Assembly (NCBI GenBank): GCA_009760855.2
Contig: WPIO01000035.1
Location: 2,474,001-2,538,000 of the forward strand
Reading direction: 5' to 3'
Length of the DNA: 64,000 nt
Origin: Cristatella mucedo
Lineage: Eukaryota > Bryozoa > Phylactolaemata > Cristatellidae
The notes below the pieces were generated by a model, which was given only the letters and a program-made list of their open reading frames with translations, ran no database searches and had not been told where the DNA came from. Within the stretch, counting starts at the first letter, position 1. Every line of letters begins with the position of its first letter. This document shows positions 35,312 through 46,760 of this stretch, in pieces. Made by a program: the position numbers and the translations under genes.

Positions 35312-38300
35312 AGTTATAATAATAATAATACATTTGATAAAGCACCCTCAGAAAACTAAACCTCTTTCTATGCGCTTTACAATTGCTGCAAAGGAAGCAC
35401 AATCGACTGGTTATTACTAGCATACTCAACAAACAACAAGAATAACACGGTTAGGGGTGACATGCACAGGGTCAGCATGCAAGTATGGTTAGTAACAGCA
35501 TGCACTGTGTCAGCACGCATAAGCACATAAAAGACGAATCACTGGGACCCACTTAGTAATGTCATAAATATATGTGTTTTTAGTTTCTTTTTAAAAGTGG
35601 TCACGTCAGGAGATCTCCATAGGATTTGAGGCACGGTCTCCATAGGATTTGAGGTTTGTACGAGGTATATGTAATCAATTAGATTCCGAAAAGTATGTGA
35701 TACGGTGCTTAGCCTGGTTGGGAGCAGATCTGATAGGTAGGTTGGAGCCAAAGAGTGAGGGATCTAAAAGTAGGGACTAAACGTTGAAGTCGATGCGTTG
35801 TTAGACTGGGAGCCAGCGCAAGTCGGCGATAAGTGGTGTGATGTGGCAACTGCGACGCCTACGATAGACAAGCCTATCTGCAGATTTGTTCACCAGCTGT
35901 AAGCGCCTGATTGCACATGCCGGTAGACCAGCAAGCAGTGAGTTATAGAAGTCGAGACGAGATACCACAAATGCATGGACCAATTTAGATGTGGTATCCC
36001 TGCCTAAACAAGCCCAAATTTTAGCAATGTTATAAAGCTGAAAATAAGTAGACTTGATTGTGGAGCTAATGTGGTCGTCTAATGAAAGGTCACTTTGGAA
36101 CATTACACCTAGGTTGTATGCAGGTTCAACGGGAAATATGCTGGCAGAGCCGATTTTGAGTGTTAACCTTTCCCATTTCTGAATAACACGTTGTTTACCC
36201 ATAATTAGTAAGTTACTTTTATCATCATGTGTGGATTTCATCAGTAAATAAAGCAAGGGAGTTGAGAGAATTCGACGTGCTGAAGGGTTGTGGGGGATCA
36301 AAGCAAAAGTACAACTTAGTGTCATCTACACAGAAGTGTAAGCATAGATTGTGCCTGGTAATCACATCGGCAAGAGGGAGAGTATAAACCGTGAAAAGAA
36401 CTTGACCAAGCACAGAGCCCTGAGGTATTCCATATTCTAGAGGTTCCTCCGGTAATCTTGGTCCATTGACATCAATACTTTGGAGTTTCCCTCTGAGATA
36501 GGACCTGCATCATTCCTATGCAGTGCCAGTGATGCCCAGGCGAGATGAGAGGCGCTCAAGAAGGACTTGGTGATTGATAGCATCAAAAGCTGCCGAAAAA
36601 TCGAGCAAAACTAGCGGAGAGATTCCACTAAAGTCTTCATTCTTAAGTAGGTCGTTATACACCCGAAGCAATGTTGACTCTGTGGAGTGATTAGCTCTGA
36701 AACCAAGCTGGAACTTTGTGGCAAGATTTGAAGTTTCAATATATGAATTCAGCTGGTCTGCCACGACCCGTTTCAGCGTCTTTGATAGAAACGATAGAAG
36801 GAAGACTGGGCGGAAGCTGCATAAGCTCTCTTGGTCTGGTGTTGCTTTTTTTTAGTAGTGGCCTGACTACAGCCTTTTTGAAAGGTACTGGGACATGACC
36901 CGAGGGCTACTGACATATTTATGATGTTTGTTATGCATGGCAGCACCATATCAATGCATCTAGGACCAGGATAGTAGGAATAGGGTCCAGAGGGCTAGTT
37001 GTCTTCTTTGATTGGGATACGGACTTCAGGACGAGGTCACTAGTGACCTTGAATTTAGACACTGAGGTGCCGCGTGGAATTGAGGGAAAGGATTCCAGGG
37101 GGTGCTTCCATCTTACTGATGGACTCCTTGATCTTGTCTATCTTATTGACAAAAAAGCTAGAGAAGCGATCAGCTAGATCATCACTAGGTAAAAAACTAA
37201 CCTGGGAGCGGTTAAGGCGATATTGTATCATCAATATCGGCATTTTTGGATTATGAGACTGTGATTCAACAATTTTTTTTATAGAAGCTAGACTTGGCCT
37301 TTGCTAGGATTCATTGGTACAATCTATAGTAGTCCTTGTATGCCTGCCGATGGACAGTCAGTCCTGAAATTGCTTAGACGTTTTTCAAGCTTGCGCTTAG
37401 TAGACCTAGCTAGTTTAATGTCGATGGTAAACCAAAGGCTGTCTGGGCGAGAATGGACAGTACGCTTAGTTAGAGGTGCAAATCTGTGAAGCATTTCAGC
37501 TGGTGTCGTGTTGTAGAAATCTACCAATGATGACAGATCGGAAGGGGATTGAGGAGCAGAGGCGAAGCAGATATTCTCGAAAGGACAGCATCGGTGTCAA
37601 GGGCCTTGTGGTTCGATGCATAGGTGATTTTAGATGAGGAGGATGAAGGAACACATTTTAGACTAAATGAAATCAGCATGTTGTCAGATAAACAGAATTT
37701 GTTAATAATTGGTTATGATAAAGTGCAGCTGTATGAGAAATTTGGTCGAGTGTGTGACCTTTGATGTGAGTAGGGCCATTCACATAAGCCACAAGAGACA
37801 ATGAGTCAGTCAGTGCACGAAACTCAGTGCTGAAGGCGTCAGACAAGTTATCAACATTAATTTTGAAATCATCCATAATGAGGAGAGATCGATTTCTTGC
37901 CACAGAATCGAAGTGAGATCAGAGGAATCTGAGATAAAGGAGGCTTCGGTATCCGCTAGGCGATAGACTACTGCCACAATCGGTAGCTTGTTGTCGGGTG
38001 AAATCAAACCAATAGATTCGAAAGACTGCTTCGATGGTACTGAAAATTGCTTGAAATCGATGTTTGAGTGTGTGATAATAGTGACACTGCCTGCAGTTTT
38101 GATTGGTCTAGGGATGTTTAAGAATGAGAAACCAGTCGGGGTAGCGTCTCTAATTGTCGGCAGTTTACCGATTTTAGCTAAGTTTCAGTCGCGGCGAGCA
38201 GGTCGAGACCTTTTTCAGAAATAAGGTCGTTTATCAATAGGGGTTTATTGCACATTGAGCGAGGGTTCCAAAGACAGACGTTAAGTTGGGCCGCCGGAGT

Positions 38301-38330
38301 TATAGCAGGCCTGATGACCACTAAGTTAGA
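35312..38330 (-). mobile_element. LINE family A, most complete copy (reverse strand)
   Basis: Reading on the reverse strand from about 38330: an endonuclease start (NVCLWNPRSMCNKPLLINDL, complement of about 38225-38290), TGFSFLNIPRP, an endonuclease core motif DDFKINVDN (37850-37880; GDFN is expected), NGPTHIKGHTLDQI (37760), the linker with RFAPLTKRTV, and the reverse transcriptase with SAAFDAINHQVLLERLSSRLG. QGSMLGQVLFTVYTLPLADV and CVDD replace GSVLGP and YADD. The C-terminal RACLGRDTTSKLVHAF region, the 3' UTR and the ATT tail at 35312-35330 follow. Many stops and shifts make it inactive. It shows that the family has both an apurinic-type endonuclease and an RT. The 5' boundary is uncertain; an arginine-rich frame to 38545 may be part of it. 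Confidence 0.88.
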
Positions 38331-39468
38331 GAGATTCCCAGTAAAGCTTGAGGGAGAACGCGCCCTGAGCGGTTCGAGGCAATGCTAGGAATACCAGACG
38401 AGCGGGTACTCAGCTCGCAGCTCTCGCCCAACGAGCGGCGTTGCAGCTCGCGGCCCCGGCCCCTGCGGCGGCGGCTGCTGCTCCGAAGCGCTTTTCTTCG
38501 GTCAATGCGTAATTCACCGATCTTAGCAACAGCAATAACACACACCTAGGAATGCATTTGAACTACGATGACGGAGCGATAATAGGTGCGCACGATCAGA
38601 ACTAGTATGCAGGTTGCAGTTGAATTTATCGTTCCAATATTGCGTGCAACCGTTTTGGGGAGGCGACGTCGAAATTCGGCTTCCTTCGTACACCTTCGCT
38701 CTTGCGACGAGAAGAACCGGCCGCGGCACCGCTATAGCAGCCGCTCGAGCCATTTAATTAAGCGCCATCTCGGTTCTTCCTCTCCCACACACCAGCCTTG
38801 CTAACTTGAAATAGCGCAGGCGCGCTAGTTATGAGTCGGCCTCTTCGCCGCCCGCTCCTATCGCGCGGTTCTGTGCCTCGGACCAGGCCGCTGAGTACAC
38901 TTCGTTTCCGGTGGCTCAGCAGCCGTCGCGAGAGGATGACTTCATCGAACCCCCGGGGGGGGTTGGGGTGGGTTGGGGTGGGGTGAGCGAGCGAGCGCGG
39001 GCCGCGCTTCACTTTCGCAGCACGCCGGCCCGAAGCCGGTGCGGCGGCAGTGTGGCATTCGATAAGAAAGATTGCTACTGCTGTAGCGGCGCAGATAAGG
39101 CGAGTAATAGCGGAACGAGCGCGACAGGCTATTGGACTGCGGCAGTCACGTGCGCACCCGCTTATCGCCCGCCCCATCCCAGCAGCCGCGTTCGAGCCGC
39201 GTAAAACCGGCTTGCGGTGCCTTCTCGCAGTCGGCGAGAGCCAGCGGCCCAGCAGCTGCAGAGGCCAGAGTCGGCGGCGGACGACCTAGCGACGCGCGCT
39301 CCAATCGGGCTCCAGCTTCGTCTCAGCAGAATTTGTAGAGCGAACCTGCCAAGGTAACCGGGCGCAATTTTTCGAGTTTTTTCTGCCAATTCGCTCCCAC
39401 CTAAAACCGCGCCGGCAGACGGCCGCGTGGAGCGAGAGTCCCTGAGAATATAGACAGTCTTCTCTTTC

Positions 39469-39471
<3 letters not shown>
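38331..39471. other. GC-rich block adjoining the LINE-A 5' end
   Basis: CpG-rich DNA, possibly including the LINE-A 5' UTR up to about 38545. Contains a (GGTTGGGGTGGGGT) G-rich run at 38950-38990. Open frames overlap on both strands with no domain. It may be a CpG island of an unseen gene. Confidence 0.4.

Positions 39472-39541
<70 letters not shown>
39472..39541. repeat. (CT)n microsatellite
   Basis: About 35 CT units. Confidence 0.98.
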
Positions 39542-39544
<3 letters not shown>

Positions 39545-40289
39545 TTTTTCCCCATCCCCCGCCACGCTCGCGCGATTAGCTAGGCGCGCTCAGGCAAGCA
39601 GCCTGCAGCAGCTGCATTGGCCGCTCGCCCTCCTCGCCAGCCGTCGCTCGGCCGAGCAGACGCTGCGCCCCTACGAGCTCAGGCGGATATCTTTAAAACT
39701 TATGCACCGCAAAGTAGATACAACTGGCATGTAAAGTAACTCGAAAAACTTGACGCCGAGATGCGAACCATAGCGCTGCAAACGATTGGCCCCAGCTGCG
39801 AAGCGTCCGGCATACAGCCCTCGATTGTGAGGCGCACTGAGAATGGGTGACGTGGACCGGAAGCGTGCACTTCCGACGTCGGCCTTTGAGGCTGGCTTAG
39901 TGTAACTCAGTGGGCAGATTCTTAGCCTTCGGCGAATCGCTTCAAACGGGTGCGTGTCTGCAAGCTAACAAAACGTGCGCTCTTTTGCATTTTAGGAAAT
40001 GGCTTCAGAATCACTTGCCGCCTCCACGTTCTCTGTCAACTATGCCGGAAAGCAAGTACCGCCAATGGTGGGCCTGTCTAGAACGTCTCTGAAAAATGCC
40101 GGCAGAGAATATCAAGTAAGCGCATGAAATTCGTGCTAAAGCAATACGTCTGCATTTGTAGGTGCCCTCCGGGCACTTTCCAAGTGAGAGACCGAAATAT
40201 AGGGATAAAAAGAGAAATGATGTTAGCAAAAGTCAGGGAGAGTGAGAAAAATAGTAAGAACGAGTTTTTAGAGTGCAAGAGCGAGGAAT
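39542..40289. other. Intergenic DNA, nothing recognised
   Basis: GC-rich until about 39680, then mixed. No feature identified. Confidence 0.45.
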
Positions 40290-40432
40290 GGAGAGAGAGA
40301 GGGGGAGAGAGATGGAAAGATAGAGAGAGAGAGAGAGAGAGAGAAAGTAAGTGTGTGTGTGTCTGTCTGTCTGTCTGTGTGTTTCTGTGTATCTGTGTGT
40401 GTGTGTGTGTGTGTTTGTGTGTGTGAGTGTGT
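40290..40432. repeat. (GA)n followed by (GT)n
   Basis: A GA-rich tract (40290-40345) is joined to an imperfect GT/CTGT tract (40348-40432). Confidence 0.95.
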
Positions 40433-40800
40433 AGTACTGCGGTTCGCTGCTGCTGCTGCAAAATTCAGCCACGAAACATCTCGAATTGGATCCAGATGCT
40501 CGTTAGCTTTCAAAGCTCCTTTTTTCGCCTCTCAGTAAGAGCTGCAGTTGCGAGCCGAGATCAGAGCTTTACTTCCGTGCTCAGATGTGCTCGATGTGCA
40601 AACCAGCATTGGCGACGAGCTGCAGTTAACACTCGCACCGGGCGACTTATGCTTGACCCACAGCTCCATCGTCATTCTCAATTAGAATTACACAGTGGCC
40701 TGCAATAATGGAGACCATTCGTGCGCTCTAGCTATTCGCACAAGCAGGGCTCGAAGCAGCTTAACTTTGAAAAACTACAGAAAAATGAGAGATTACCATA
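40433..40800. other. Intergenic DNA, nothing recognised
   Basis: Short CTG run at 40448-40460. No gene identified. Confidence 0.45.
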
Positions 40801-40945
40801 TTGAACAGCCTTATCTATATAGCAGCAGGAGAGCCTTTGAGGCTATCATCCCTATTGCATCCCCCAATAATGTATCGTCTGCTGCGAGACTCGAACCTAC
40901 GACCTGGATTGTGAAGTGCGAATACCTTAGCCCTATGCCAAGAAT
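40801..40945 (-). mobile_element. SINE family 1, diverged
   Basis: Reverse-strand copy: 3' end TTGAACAGCC at 40801, body GGAGAGCCTTTGAGGCTATC, B box complement AGACTCGAACCTACGACCTG (40888-40907), and head to 40945. Confidence 0.78.
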
Positions 40946-40984
40946 AGGGGGCGGTGGGACAATTGCTAATAGCATAGCTGCTTA

Positions 40985-41850
40985 TCATAGCAATCGTAAT
41001 AATAATGGTGAGAGTTTTATACTGCCCTAAGTAAATCTCTTTCTGTGCTTTTCATGCATCCTGTAAAGGAACCTTCTTGATTACTCAGTAAAAGCAAGCA
41101 CAAAAAAGGAACAATTCACACGGACCCGGAAAATGCTGCGAAGAACCGATAGATTTTTAGCCTTTTTAATGTCATCGAGTTAGAGGGTGTCCTGACATCA
41201 GTAGGTTGTGACCTCTTTGCTTTGGGGGTTATGCGAACTAAAGAAACGGTCTCCGAAGGATTTGAGGTTGGTTAGAGGTATAGTCAAGCGACTGGAATCA
41301 GAAAAGCTGGCGGTTCGATGTGTATCCTGATCGGGAAGTCGATCGCAGGCCTCAAGAGAATTAAGTGACGTAAGAGTCATTGACAAAACTTGAAAGTCAA
41401 TTCGCTGCTTGATGAGGAGCCAGTTCATGCCAGTGAGAAGTAGTGTAAGGTTCTGTGTCAAAGGTCACAACAAACAAGCCTAGCTGCTGAGTTTGGCACC
41501 AGACTTAAATGTTTTTTTCCACAGACGGATAGACCAGCGAGTAGTGAGTTACAGAATTCGAGATAGGATGTCACAAGCACATGGACCAACTTGGATTTGG
41601 TATCCTGTTCTAAGCAGGTCCACACTTTTTTTATATAACTTAGCCGAAAGTAGGCAGTCTTGGCTGTAGAGCTGACGTGATCGTCTAGTATAAAATAAAT
41701 TTTGAACAGGACAGCCAGATTGTGTGCAACTGCTACAGGAGACATACTGGCTGAACCCAGTTTGAAGGTTAGGCTTTCCCATTTCTGAGCCATACGAAGT
41801 TTGCCCACTGCTATTAAGTTTAAAATGGACAGCTAATCAGAAAAATGGAG
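40985..41850 (-). mobile_element. LINE family A, diverged C-terminal copy
   Basis: The reverse strand carries a decayed tail (AAATCTCTTTCTGTGC complement near 41033-41048), then frames with LLIKQRIDFQVLSMTL and NLKSFGDRFFS, and upstream KWESLTFKLGSASMSPV and DDHVSSTAKTAYFRLSYI. One frameshift near 41460 splits the C-terminal region. Clearly older than the copies at 6-8.5 kb and 28.7 kb. Confidence 0.82.
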
Positions 41851-42892
41851 CTTGACACATCAAAAGTTGATTGAAACGACCGCTGAGACATCGGCGAGTT
41901 TCGGATGTCAGCCATTTAGCATGAGGATCCGGCTATGTGTGCATTTTTGCAGCTTTAACCGGTATACAGTGAGTTTCTACTTTGCCCACCGTGTCGTTCA
42001 TGATATACCCTCCTTTGAAAGACAGACGTTTGCCTCTCGATGCCAATGCACCACCCGACGCTAATATTAGCCAGTGAAAGGGGGCTGGCCGGAGGGCTGG
42101 ATTCCCTAAACTCAGCATCGAACGGCCCCGCTCTGGGATGGGGTGGGGCGGAGCGCCGCTGGCAATCTTTGTACGGCCAGGACGGGGTCGATGTTCAGCG
42201 TCTTCCTTAAAATACTCGGCGTCTCCGAGCGAGTTTCTAGTTGCCCCCTGGATAAGATAAGCCTTTAGAAGGAGAGTAGCTTCCTCGGCACGGCTTGCAG
42301 CCGCAGCTGTAACGGTGCGAAAAATAGTGCTGGCTGCATAGTGGAGCGAGTAACGAAGAAAAGCGGCGAAGAACTCGCGTCTGGAGAGCGTCCGATGAAG
42401 CCGTACTTCGCGACCGCATGCGGGCATCCGCCGCCAAAGGTCGTTTCGGCGACATGCCAGCCATGGTCCCACGTGCCTGAGTAGTGGCTACCGCATGGTG
42501 GCGAGGTCTCTCTCTTTCTCTCTCCCTCTCTCTCTGTCACGCGACTGCAGTCGGTCAGATAACGCGGCCTTATCTCTCGCGCGCCATCTCAAGGGCGCAG
42601 CCCGAGAGTTCCTTAAGAAAGCAATTGCTGCGAGGCGATCAAAGTGCCAGGCTGCAGAAGGCTCGTCGCACACAATGATGGCCGCTCGAGGGGGCCCGTC
42701 GAAGAGCAACGAACGGGGAGGGGTGCGACATGCCCCCCCCCCCCCGCTCTTCAATATCCTGGAGATTTACTCTCGCTTCCGAGACACTTCCGCTAGGCTA
42801 CTAGCTCCTATTCGGCGAAGAGTTTTAGCGAATGGAGGGTGCAGTGAATCGAATGCGAGCTGCACAGATATAAATAAGATAAAATAAAAAAC
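41851..42892. other. GC-rich block without a recognised gene
   Basis: 42060-42760 is CpG-rich with a short CT tract (42508-42536) and a C-run (42734-42745). Long frames on opposite strands overlap each other, which argues against coding. Confidence 0.45.
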
Positions 42893-43041
42893 TATTTGTC
42901 CAGTGCACGATCGAGAGAACTTGATCTCTATCCAGGTTCTTCGCATATGCTGCAGGGCTCGAGCCAACGACCTCAGTCATCAAATAGGTTCGTCTAAGCC
43001 TCGGTCAATAAATGCGAGCGCCTAAGCCCCTGGAGCACGAC
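42893..43041 (-). mobile_element. SINE family 2
   Basis: Reverse-strand copy: tail GATCGAGAGAACTTGATCTC, body TCTTCGCATATGCTGCAGGG, B-box-like GGCTCGAGCCAACGACCTC, and head CGCCTAAGCCCCTGG. Confidence 0.78.
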
Positions 43042-43147
43042 CCATTAACTGTGTTACCCTTTTTGCTGGCTAGGGTCTGAGCCGTGGATCTGCATTCGCC
43101 TTTGACCTTTCTTACACCGGGCGCTTTAGGATACATAAAAAAAAATA

Positions 43148-43312
43148 CTAGCTGATTTAACAGCCTCTTTTAGTATAGCGACAGAAGAACCTCTACGGCT
43201 ATCACCACCGCTTGCAGTGGTGATAAAGGATCGCCGACTGCAGGATTCGAACCCACGACCTCGTGGCCGAGGTCTTGAAAAGCAACCGCCTAACCTAGTG
43301 AGCCATTACGGC
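43148..43312 (-). mobile_element. SINE family 1, well preserved
   Basis: Reverse-strand copy running from TAGCTGATTTAACAGCCTC (3' end) through CTATCACCACCGCTTGCAGT to the perfect B box complement GGATTCGAACCCACGACC (43243-43260) and the head CGCCTAACCTAGTGAGCCAT. Confidence 0.87.
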
Positions 43313-43387
43313 TATACATGCTCCTGTTCTGCCTGTCGGCTCTCGAGGGCACGCAGACTCCTTCTTACTTGATAAGGTTTGAATTAC

Positions 43388-43480
43388 AGCAATAATAATA
43401 GTACATTTTTACAGCCGCCTAAGAGAACTAAATCTGTTTCTATGCTCTGCCCATACACTCAGCAGGAAGCATATCTTCTC
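43388..43480 (-). mobile_element. LINE family A, tail only
   Basis: AATAATAATAGTACATTTTT and CCGCCTAAGAGAACTAAATC..TTTCTATGCTCTG match the reverse complement of the LINE-A ATT tail and stem-loop. Confidence 0.7.
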
Positions 43481-45154
43481 TGGACGTAGCCAGTATTTTA
43501 GTATGGAGAGGTAAACCTCGACCTTGATAGGCGGAACGCAAGGTCAAGAACTCTTTTCAGAAGTAGTTCAATAAAGCTCAATAGACTCTGTAAGACTTGC
43601 TAGCTGAACTCTAACTTCTACAGTTAATGTTGATTTTTACCGTTAGTTTAACTGTTGTAAACTTTCCGATAGACTTTAGCTCAAAGCTCTGAAGGAGCAC
43701 CACCCGGAGTGCCTCTTTCGGTTCGCCAACAGCTGCGGTCGCGATTTGGAGAGCCCGAGGCGGCGGTCTTGAGCGAGCTGCTCGGACGGCCTCGTTAAAC
43801 CTGCCCATAAAAAGAATTACCTGTTATTATCTATTTTCCAATTCAAAAATGCTGCCTACTTTAGCGGAATGGCGACCAGAAATCTGACAGCCGACGCCGA
43901 ACACGCGTACCGAAGGCGCATCTCTCTCGAAGCCTTTCTAGTTGCAGCTGGAATGCAAGCGCTTGCTCCCTCTGCAAAAACCGTCGATTCCGCGATGCCG
44001 AAAACGCTCGAGTCCCGCCGACTCATACTTTACATTAAATAATTGCACTTACGAGTTTTTGCAGCTCACAAGCTCCTCCCACCGGTAGCCCGTGCGTTTA
44101 CTAAATTCACGAGCTCCGCTCTCTCCCCCCCCCCGCCCCCGGGTAGCCCGAGCCGTGGAATCAAGCTGACCAGGCGAGAGGTGCAGCCGGGCATTCGGGG
44201 AAGCGGGCGTGGCGAAAGGCCCTCTTTAAACGCTGCTCATTTGGCCTCGCTGCGGTCTTTTACAGCAGCAAACTGGAACGACCTGGCGGAATACAAATGT
44301 CTGGCTAATATCCTTGCGTGCATCGCTTAGATTAGTGCCTGAGGTTGTCGCTATTTAGCAGCCTATGGAGCTGATTTTTAAAAGAAAACTAAAATTGTCT
44401 GGCAATTAGTTAACCGAATGGTCACATCCACGAGGGACTTGGAACTAGATGCCTGGTGGCCTTGCCTGGAGAGACAAAACGTGAAATTTTGGGTCCAAGG
44501 TCGGCCGCCCGGCAGAGCTCATTTTGGACTCCCCTTCGCCGCAACAAGTCTTTGAATTATTGTAGAAAGAATTAATAGCCTTTTCTGAAGCAGACTCCGA
44601 TTGAAAGCGAAAAACAAGCACCCATAAGATGAAGCCGTTCAGGCCCTCCTAGCAAAAGAGCTCTCCATGCCCCATTCTGGGAAATGCCTAGGAATTATCA
44701 GCATCGACAGAGCGCCGCGAGGAAGCCACTTCAGATGCCATTTAAAATGAGACTGGCATGCTATTTTTAGAGCCGGAACCTGAGCCTCGAAGGCTACTTC
44801 TACCCGGCAGACATCTGTCGGTTGGTAGACTTCGTCGGCTGAAGTAGTTTGACTCTGAGCACCGCTGAGGCTCGCCGTTGAGAACGAAAAGGAAAAAGAA
44901 TTTTTTCTTAAAGGAAGAGAAGCCCCTCAAAAAGAATCACCTGGAATCTTGGGATTCCACCGGGAGCCTCGGGCTTCTTGATAAGACACGCCACCCGGAA
45001 GCATTATTCCTGTATTCCTGTCTCATTAAGCAAAAGTGAGCATCGCCATCTGTTAGGAGCCAGAAGTTTCGTGCCGAAGGTGGGCCGCTTGGCTGACATC
45101 TTCAGAGTTGGACCTGTAAAAAAAAGACTTTACCGCAGCAGTAACTTTGAAAAT
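43481..45154. other. Intergenic DNA, nothing recognised
   Basis: A C-run sits at 44126-44134 in a short GC-rich patch. No gene or transposon recognised. Confidence 0.45.
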
Positions 45155-45600
45155 ACGATCGCCTCTTTAACACCCTCAGAAAACTCATTCTTTTTCTACT
45201 CACCACAAAAATATTTGCTGTAAGGAAAGTATGACCGTACGGCTATTGTTAGCATGCACAACATGCAAAAGCACACAAAGGAGAGTTCACAAGGAGCAAG
45301 CAAACGCTGTGAGGAATAGGTGCGATTTTATCTTTTTTTTATGTCATCGAGTCAGGGATGTCGTGACGTCAGTCGGGAGTGAGTTCCACTCTTTAGGAGC
45401 ATACGAACAGTAAGCGTGGTCTCCAAAGGATTCTCTCGAAGTTGGTTCAAATTTGAGGTTAGCTAGATGATTTGAGTAAGAAAAGCGGGTGGACGATCCC
45501 TAGCCCGATAGGCCAGTTGTTCTGATAGGTAGGCTTGGGCATGACAATGAAAGAAACCTGAAAGTGAAAGGGACGAAACTTTGCAGTCGTCCCTAGCGTA
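45155..45600 (-). mobile_element. LINE family A, decayed 3' fragment
   Basis: ACACCCTCAGAAAACTCATT (tail complement), GTGAGTTCCACTCTTTAGGAGC..CGAACAGTAAGCGTGGTCTCC and TTTGAGGTTAGCTAGA follow the order of the LINE-A copies at 60803 and 41000. Non-coding. Confidence 0.68.
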
Positions 45601-45904
45601 CCTACGTAAATGCGTCGCCGCGAAGGCGGCCGTCCAAAGATCGAGAGTGATGCTCATCGCGCACGGCGTCGGATACGATCGCCGAGCGAAATGCTCGGCA
45701 TTCGAAAGTAAGGCCTCCGTCAGGTATTCGCTCAGCGTTGTGGAGCACCGGTCGTGCTACGCTCGAACGACAATGCTTTTTGTACGTCTCTATTACGATA
45801 ACCAGTTCTCCATTCGGGCGTCTCTCAACTCCCAGTAAGAGAAGCAACAAGCTAGAGTTGATGACATGCAGCGTATCATAAGCGCGATTTATTTGCATGG
45901 CGTC

Positions 45905-46012
45905 CTAAGATAACTAATTCCCCATCCAGGCGCACTACGCTTGCAGCAAAGCTCGAGTCCACGACCTCGGTTGTTAATGCGAGCAGCCTATTCCTTGGGA
46001 AAACCAGAGCCT
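45905..46012 (-). mobile_element. SINE family 2, partial
   Basis: Reverse-strand body and head: CGCTTGCAGCAAAGCTCGAG..CACGACCTCGGTTGTTAATG and the head remnant CAGCCTATTCCTTGGG. Confidence 0.65.
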
Positions 46013-46229
46013 CGCCGCCATGTTGTAGGCAAGCATGCCCAAGCAAACAAGAGACACTCAGAACCTCTGGTTAGTAGGACCCGTAGTTAGAAAAACGCAA
46101 TGAATCATGCACAGTAAATACTCAGGACAAGCACGCAGGACAAAAATGGCTACCTCCCTGCTGCGAAGGGAAAGTTGAACGAGACAGATAGATGTGTCTT
46201 TATCTGAGACATAAATGGATATTCAAAGT

Positions 46230-46760
46230 CAATGAAGGTGTTGACAGGAGCCGGTTTGCCAGAAGCGAGTTCCTGACTTCGGGTGCAAACGAACAGAAGG
46301 CCTGGATCACCGGATTATTTCAATTCAGTTCGAGGAGCAGCTGGATGACTGGAAGCTGAGGGGTGGGTCGTGCGAGACCACACACTGGAGTAGCGCACCC
46401 AGGAGGAGCGAGCAGGTCGATGCAAGCGAGCGAAGCTGCCAGTAGGCTGGACGGAGGATCTTTGAGACAATATGGTGATTGATTGGGGGCACAGATGCTC
46501 AGCCGCAAGCAGTGCGATGTGACCAATTGCAAACAGACGACACGACGCAGCAGGCCGAACTGCCCACGACAGTCCCAAGACGACCGAGGGCTCGAGGCCG
46601 CGAGTACTGAGTATATGAAAAGGAAGCAAGCTAGACGCAATGGTGTCGTAAGAGCGCGGCCCGGCTTGGCAGTCGTGTGCTATCGTCCAAGAAGGCCCCA
46701 ATCCGGGCCGTCCCAGAAGGGCAGAGTCGGTTGACAGACGCTGAGACATCGACGCCGCGA
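46230..46760 (-). mobile_element. Probable highly decayed LINE family A copy
   Basis: GAGTTCCTGACTTCGGGTGC..CGAACAG and CAGTGCGATGTGACCAATTGC (46509-46529) correspond in order to the LINE-A C-terminal region on the reverse strand (CVRTS, SCHIT). Strongly diverged and GC-shifted. Confidence 0.45.
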